Shown here: one piece after another, positions 58,169-64,000 of the stretch
Layout of the letters: every line of letters starts with the position of its first letter
Numbering within the stretch: position 1 is the stretch's first letter
From: Coriolopsis trogii
Taxonomy: Eukaryota > Basidiomycota > Agaricomycetes > Polyporales > Polyporaceae
Reading direction: 5' to 3'
Assembly (NCBI GenBank): GCA_020543525.1
Contig: JAHYIO010000023.1
Location: 2,232,001-2,296,000 of the forward strand
Length of the DNA: 64,000 nt
Position numbers and translations under genes: made by a program
The notes under the pieces: model-generated
Databases searched by the model: none
What the model saw: only the letters and a program-made list of their open reading frames with translations
Told to the model about the DNA's origin: nothing

Positions 58169-61100
58169 ATGTCCGACACTCTACGCATCTCAACCGATGA
58201 CCTCGCCAACGTCCGCGCGGCGATAAATGCAGGTAATTTTGGCATCGAGTCTGGTAAGAGGATCAACTCATAAGTTACTTATGACGACTAATACCAGCCT
58301 GCCGTCAACAGACCATTACCCCCGGCAAAACGGCAGACCCACGATGCCAGCGTCGCAAAATGATTCGCAGGAGAATATCACAGTGGATGGTAATTGAGCA
58401 TTTCATGCGGAGTGTTGTGGTTCGCTCACCTCTGTCTTCATTGCGCAGATGCCACTCGCATGTTCTCCTTGCGACGCCAAGACACCGACGACCCTATTAT
58501 AGGTAGGTAGAAACAGTTCGTGTCCCTGCTTCCGTCACTTATGCAAGCTTAGGTCGCGTAGAGCTCTCGGAAACCGGACATCATACATATGACTGGTGCG
58601 ACGAGACCACGCTCGACTTAGACCTTACCCACTCGTTCAGAGGGATGTACATGGTCTACGACAATTTCTGCGCTTCCAAAATGAACGTAGAAAGGGATGA
58701 CGTTCTCGTCAGCAGCTCTATCACTAGACTCTTCTCCTTGTATACTATGTGGAGAAGGGGCGATTTACGCGAGCTTGCTCACGCTCACGAGATCCCACTC
58801 ACAACCAAAGACACATCGCAAACGATTGCTTCGAAACTTCTTGCGCACGACTGCAATGAGGCATGCTATCCTGTGATAGCTCACTTCACCACTCTCTGCA
58901 TCCCTCGCACCAAAGAACAGGTAATGCGCGCTCGGATTCTTCCTCCGGATGCCGAGCTCCCACAGGGTACCCCTTACTTTCAAGTACTAGACGAGACGCT
59001 GCGCGGAGAGATTATCAAGGAATGGCAAGACACCCTAACTACCCCAAAGATCAAGATGGCTGTATGTGCTCCGTGTGGAAGACGCATTATGCAGCAGCGA
59101 ATTCAGGAAGTTCATCCTCGTGAGTTCGACCTTCGTCTATTGCAAAACGACAGTCTACCCGTCAAAGTACTTCCCACCACATACGCATTCGAAGTTTACC
59201 ACAGAGCACTTCTAGAACCTGCTGGAATGACCAATCGATGGGAACTCGCTCCTGTTAAGATGTGTCCAATCTGTTACAGGGAAATTGTCACCAAAGAACG
59301 TATGCCAAAGCTATGTCTCGCAAACTGGCTTTACTATGGTATCAATGAGCTTCCGCCACGTGTTAAAGCTGCTTTCACAGGTGCAAATCAATTTGAGAAG
59401 ATGCTCGTTGGTCGAGCCCGCGGTAGTTATATATCTTATCGTTTCACTGAAATTCGCCGCCTACGAGGCCATGCTAATACAAGCTTTGTAGCAGATGATG
59501 ACAGACCATCCGACGGAAACCCAGTGCTATCCCAGAGATGTATCATGGGAAACGTACTTGTGATGCCGCAGAACTCAACTCAACTCACCACGATTCTCCC
59601 ACCTTCTCCGTCCGAGATACGGGACACTTTCTGCGCAGTTTTTGTCGGCCGTGATCCGCCCACTAAAGAGACACTCAGTCAGCTTGGACCCGTCTTGGTT
59701 CGCAAGTCTACAGTTCAAATAATGATCCAGTTCCTGGTAGGTGATAATCCTCATTACGCATGCGACACCTCTTTTCATGGATTCAGTCAACGTAACCTCG
59801 ACCTCCTGTTCACACCTGATGACGGTAAGAACGACGAGGGTGTACCTTGCTCAATGGAGATAGGATTTATTGACGACACCGCAGGCTCCGATGAAGCAAC
59901 TGCAGACTATACAGGTCGCAATGAGATTCCGGACCCTCCAGCGGAAGGAGATGGTTTTTTACTGGAAAATGTCGGTTATCCTTGCGGAGATGACGCTCCT
60001 TTCTCCTTCGATGACATGAAGCTCAAAGCGCTACACCACTGTCTCAACAACGGCCGGTTCGTGCGATCGCAAGCGGGAGATCGTTTCCTACCTGATTTCC
60101 AGAACCCAAGCTTACTGACATGGATGTTTCCCCACCTTGATCCATGGGGTATAGGTGGCTTTCATCACCCAAGCCGCACGATCCCCATCTCGATGGAAGA
60201 ACAACTGAAGTATCTCTTGCAACTCCATGATAGTCCTTTCGAACGAGACGCAAATTTCGCTTTCGTGTACTACAATATTCTGCAGAAGAAGATGGTATGT
60301 GACTCGGTGAGCTTTCGAGTAAAAGCCTCACAACAGCGTGAAATCATAGACAAGCTTCTCCGTGTCGATCGCCCCCTGTTGGAGCGAACCATCGCACGGT
60401 ATGAGGCCAATCTCAAATATGAGCCAGAATCTCCTGAAGAACGCGAACTTCTCGCTCTCGTGAATCGAGTAGGTACAATCATGCACGATCTCCCAGGAAC
60501 GACTGGCTACAAACTGAAAATGCGTAATGAGATACGAGCACTGGTGAACTTTCATGGCACACCTGCGTTCTTCGTAACACTAAACCCATCAGACATACAC
60601 AACCCACTGGTCCGGCTATTCTCCGGAGAGGATATTGACATAAATCAAGTCGAAGTCGGTATGGAGCTCAACGACTGGCAACGGAGGCTTTTAGTAGCTC
60701 GCAATCCAGGTGCGTGCGCAAAATTCTTCCATACGATGATAACATCCTTCCTAGATATCATTCTCCGTTACGGCAGAAAGGAACCAGGTGTACTAGGGCA
60801 CTGTTCGGCGTACTATGGTACAGTAGAGACCCAAGGTCGTGGGACGTTACACTGTCATCTCCTAATTTGGATCAAGGGCCACCCTTCTCCTCAGCAAATG
60901 CGTGACATGATGATCGAATCGGAAACTTACCGGAAGGAACTGTTTGCATGGCTAGAAAGTATCATCAAATGCGAGTTGCTTGGACAAAAGGACGTCTTCA
61001 AGGAAACCTCCAATACAGCCACTCGGCGTCCAAGATTTTCAGAGAAGGACGGTTGGGTTCATCCAGGAGTAAGACCAGCACCTGTACTATCTGACATACC

Positions 61101-64000
61101 CCCCGTACATTTTCAGGCACGCTACCAAGAGTTCGTCAACGAACTTGTCGAACAATACAACTGGCATGAACACACTTCCACTTGCTGGAAGTACCTCAAG
61201 GCTGGCCAAAAACGTTCAGACGAGAATTGCCGGATGAGAATCGACGGCTCCACCAGAGAAGTCACAACCATTGACGACCAGACAGGTTCTATACTCCTAC
61301 GACGCTTGCACCCTCGAATTGCCAACTACAACGACCTTATCATCTTCTGCATGAAAGCTAACATGGATATCAAGCATATCGGCTCCGGGGAAGGTGCGAA
61401 AGCCTTGATATACTACGTCACTGACTACATTACCAAGACATCACTCCCTGCCCATCTCGGCCTCGCTGCACTTCTTTATGCGATCCAGAGAACAGAAAAA
61501 AAGTACGCAACCCTCCAAACATGGTCACCATCTCAGGATAGCGGTGCTCTGACTATACTCATGAATAGCATGATGTCGCGTCAAGAGATATCTCACCAAC
61601 AGGTCATGAGTTACCTCATCGGTGGCGGTGACAACTACACTAGTCATCGTTTTCGTATCCTGCACTACGGCTCCTTTGAGCGTATGGTTCTGGCTTATTG
61701 GGATCCCTCACATTCTAAACTACAGGTACGGCGTATAAATACTCATGAAACTGGCACGCACAACCGCTTAGAAAACAGGGACAGCTCAAGCGACCCGAAC
61801 ACAACCCAGGACATGTCCATGGACACCATAACAAATAACGATGAGTCACCTGCTGCTCATGAAGACAGCAATGAAAACGATAATACGGATGAAGAGACAG
61901 TCACACTGCTGCTGCAGGACGGAACTATCTCTGCGGTGAATCAAAAGCAAGACTATATTCACAGACCTTCTGTAGAGCCGTTCAACTCTATGTGTTTGTA
62001 CGAGTTCGTTGGTTTGACAGAAAAAATCTCATGCAAGAAAGAGGCAACGCGACTCGATAACAGACAGCACCCATTAACTCCGAGAGGCCGTCCTGAAGAA
62101 CCGCGGGGCCAGTTTCTGCCCAGTCATCCGCACCACAAAACACACATATTGCGACGTCGTGTGTTATGGGTTATACCAGTCGTGCTAGGAGACCGGATAC
62201 CACGTTGTGACCGGTCGGACGAGGAAAGAGAGCAGTGGGCACGCACTATCGTGACCCTATTTACTCCCTGGAGACAGCCAAGCGACCTGAAACAAGACCA
62301 CGAAACCTGGTTGCAAACGTACGAAAGACAAAAAGCTCGCATTCCTCCTCAGCACATGTCGATAATAAAGAATATGAATGTTCTGTCAGAATGCAAAGAT
62401 GCACGAGACAAAGCACACAGTGAGAGACACAATGCTATACGCACTGAGATTGCTAGGATAGGCGCAGGACAATCTGAATATGACCCTGCTCGAGTCCTCG
62501 ATAACCGTGCCTCGTCACCAGGCCACATCAATTCTGAAGGTATGGAGTTAGATATGGAAGCTAGCCTCACTCACCATAACGACCTCGCTGACATGCTCGA
62601 CAAACTAATCTCCGTGCCGGCTCGGAATGCTATTGACCAACACGTCGCGAAATACATACCAGATCCACAAGATCCGCTTCCTCCACCTCCGTCTCATCTG
62701 AAATCCGCTGAAGAAGCTGCGTTTCTTGAAGAGATACATACCCAAATGAAGAGCCTGAAACGCAAGCGGCGCCCTACTGAGAATGATAACCACTCACAAG
62801 CAGAGTCGTCGACCGGATCCCGCAAAAGACCGCGACTAGACTCGGACTTATCACATCGCTCACCGATCACTGACATCACACAATTGCAGTCCAGTGACAA
62901 CAACAGCGGCCAGATAGGACACGATACAAGACCCAAGACAACTGAAGAGTTGCAGGGGACTATCGATCAAGTTGTTCTGGAATTTGACCTACAACACAAC
63001 GACGAACAGCTACGAGCTTTCACCATAGTCGCCCATCACGTATGCTTCGGAGGACCACAATTACTGATGTATGTGGGGGGGATAGGAGGGACCGGGAAAT
63101 CATACGTCATAAATGCGATTCTGCGGTTGTTCACATTACTTGGAAAGAGAAAGCAAATCATGGTTTCCGCAACAACAGGCGCTGCAGCGACTCTGATTGG
63201 TGGTTATACCATTCACTCTCTACTCATGCTCCCGAAGCGCAACATCAAACCGGATTTTCAAGCGCTCACAGTCATGTGGAGAGGAGTAGAGTACCTCGTG
63301 ATTGATGAAGTATCGATGATGAGCACGACGCTCATGTGCGATGTCAATACTCGTTTGAAGCGCGCGAAAGGGTCCGTCGATGGTAAATCGGACGAACGTC
63401 CCTTCGGAGGCATCAACGTCATTTTCACAGGCGACTTCGGCCAACTTCGGCCCGTGGGCGGCAAGTCACTCTTCAGTCACGACCTCGTTTCTAATCCTGA
63501 GTTGCTGAACATCCAACATGCTAAGACTACCGCGGCGCTGCAAGGTATGTATCTATGGAGACTTGTGAACACTGTCGTGATACTCAGAAAGAACCAGAGA
63601 CAACGCGGCGACAGCACATTTAGCGATCTCTTGGCACGCGTACGTGTGGGCGAGAGCGCGAACGCGTTGCATCGAGGTGTCGCTGATGATTTTCGTACCC
63701 TTCAATCGCGCCTGTTACAGAATCTCCCTTCTCCTACCAGCTCAGGCGACACTGTGTTTCAAGATAGTCCTGTCATTGTGGGAAGCAAACATGTCCGCGA
63801 CCTCATAAACCTCCGCATAGTTCAACACCACGCGAACGCTCTACGAACACAAGTCCACTTCTACCACTCCCGTGACTTCATAACTGATCAAGCAGTATGT
63901 GGAAAAGAACAGGAAGATCTTTGGTTACAATCGGCGACTGTTGCAAAAGATTCTCTCGGTAAGCTCCCGCTTTTCCCTGGCATGAAAGTGATGGTGCAAG
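58169..64000 (+). CDS. Helitron Rep/helicase transposase, 3' end beyond window
   Basis: Four exons: 58169-58232, 58312-58389, 58449-58502, and 58553 to the right edge as one open frame of over 1800 codons. In order: DUF6570-like region (CPICYREI, MPKLCLANWLYYG, FEKMLVGRARGSYISYRF; 59265-59447); MFPHLDPWGIGGF (about 60124); PAFFVTLNPSDIHNP; Rep motif with HUH residues LHCHLLIW (60847-60872); YYVTDYITK with the catalytic Tyr (about 61411-61437); acidic linker; Pif1-type helicase with Walker A GGIGGTGKS (63076-63102), VIDEVSMMS (about 63300) and FTGDFGQLRPVGG (about 63424). Helitrons replicate by rolling circle, nicking DNA with the Rep Tyr residues. The frame is undamaged, so the element may be active. 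The first junction (phase 1) is my best fit. Confidence 0.92.
58169..64000 (+). mobile_element. Helitron, left terminus unresolved, right side cut
   Basis: Defined by the transposase gene. Terminal features (5' TC, 3' hairpin and CTRR) were not located; the 3' end lies outside the window. Confidence 0.8.

Overview
The window is nuclear DNA of a filamentous basidiomycete, most likely an Agaricomycete. Genes are split by many 45-70 nt GT-AG introns with CTNAC-type branch sites. The protein families seen are fungal: a WDR7-like protein, Iml1, F-box and MYND proteins, a CMGC kinase, a Ty1/copia element and a Helitron with an N-terminal DUF6570-like region. No bacterial features were found.

Layout. 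1-5667 (-): 3' part of a WDR7/rabconnectin-3beta-like WD40 gene, cut by the left edge. 8.8-14.5 kb: two single-pass membrane proteins with PPxY tails that share an intron position inside the membrane segment, a decayed third copy between them, and an unrelated minus-strand gene. 14.9-18.1 kb: minus-strand membrane-protein gene and coding fragments. 18338-24839: a young, complete Ty1/copia element with 565-bp LTRs and a 5-bp target duplication. 26.2-29.5 kb (-): a full-length ribonucleotide reductase large-subunit (R1) homologue of 15 exons. 30.5-33.2 kb: a divergent pair of unknown genes. 33.5-34.6 kb: tandem decayed ubiquitin-like units. 35.4-37.3 kb: Ser/Thr-rich protein. 39.7-43.5 kb: F-box protein, CMGC-like kinase, and a small gene whose last intron holds a long hairpin. 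45.1-46.3 kb: Iml1/DEPDC5 pseudogene. 47.9-48.9 kb: satellite-like DNA, a 110-bp tandem duplication and a 276-bp MITE. 49.3-53.9 kb: MYND protein, an unknown minus-strand gene and a basic/coiled-coil protein. 54.8-56.1 kb: unknown multi-exon gene. 56.6-57.7 kb (-): a ribonucleotide reductase small-subunit (R2) homologue. 58.2 kb to the right edge: a Helitron Rep/helicase gene.

The most striking content is the pair of R1 and R2 homologues about 27 kb apart. Both keep an open reading frame across every splice junction (816 and 299 codons). Both have lost core catalytic residues: R1 lacks the thiyl-radical cysteine, its neighbouring Asn and Glu, and one of the redox cysteines; R2 lacks two of six di-iron ligands. 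They look like a paired pseudo-ribonucleotide reductase rather than ordinary housekeeping genes. The rest is mobile-element-rich DNA in which genes have been duplicated and decayed (PPxY copy, ubiquitin array, Iml1 fragment).

All calls come from reading the sequence and remembered family motifs; no database search was run.
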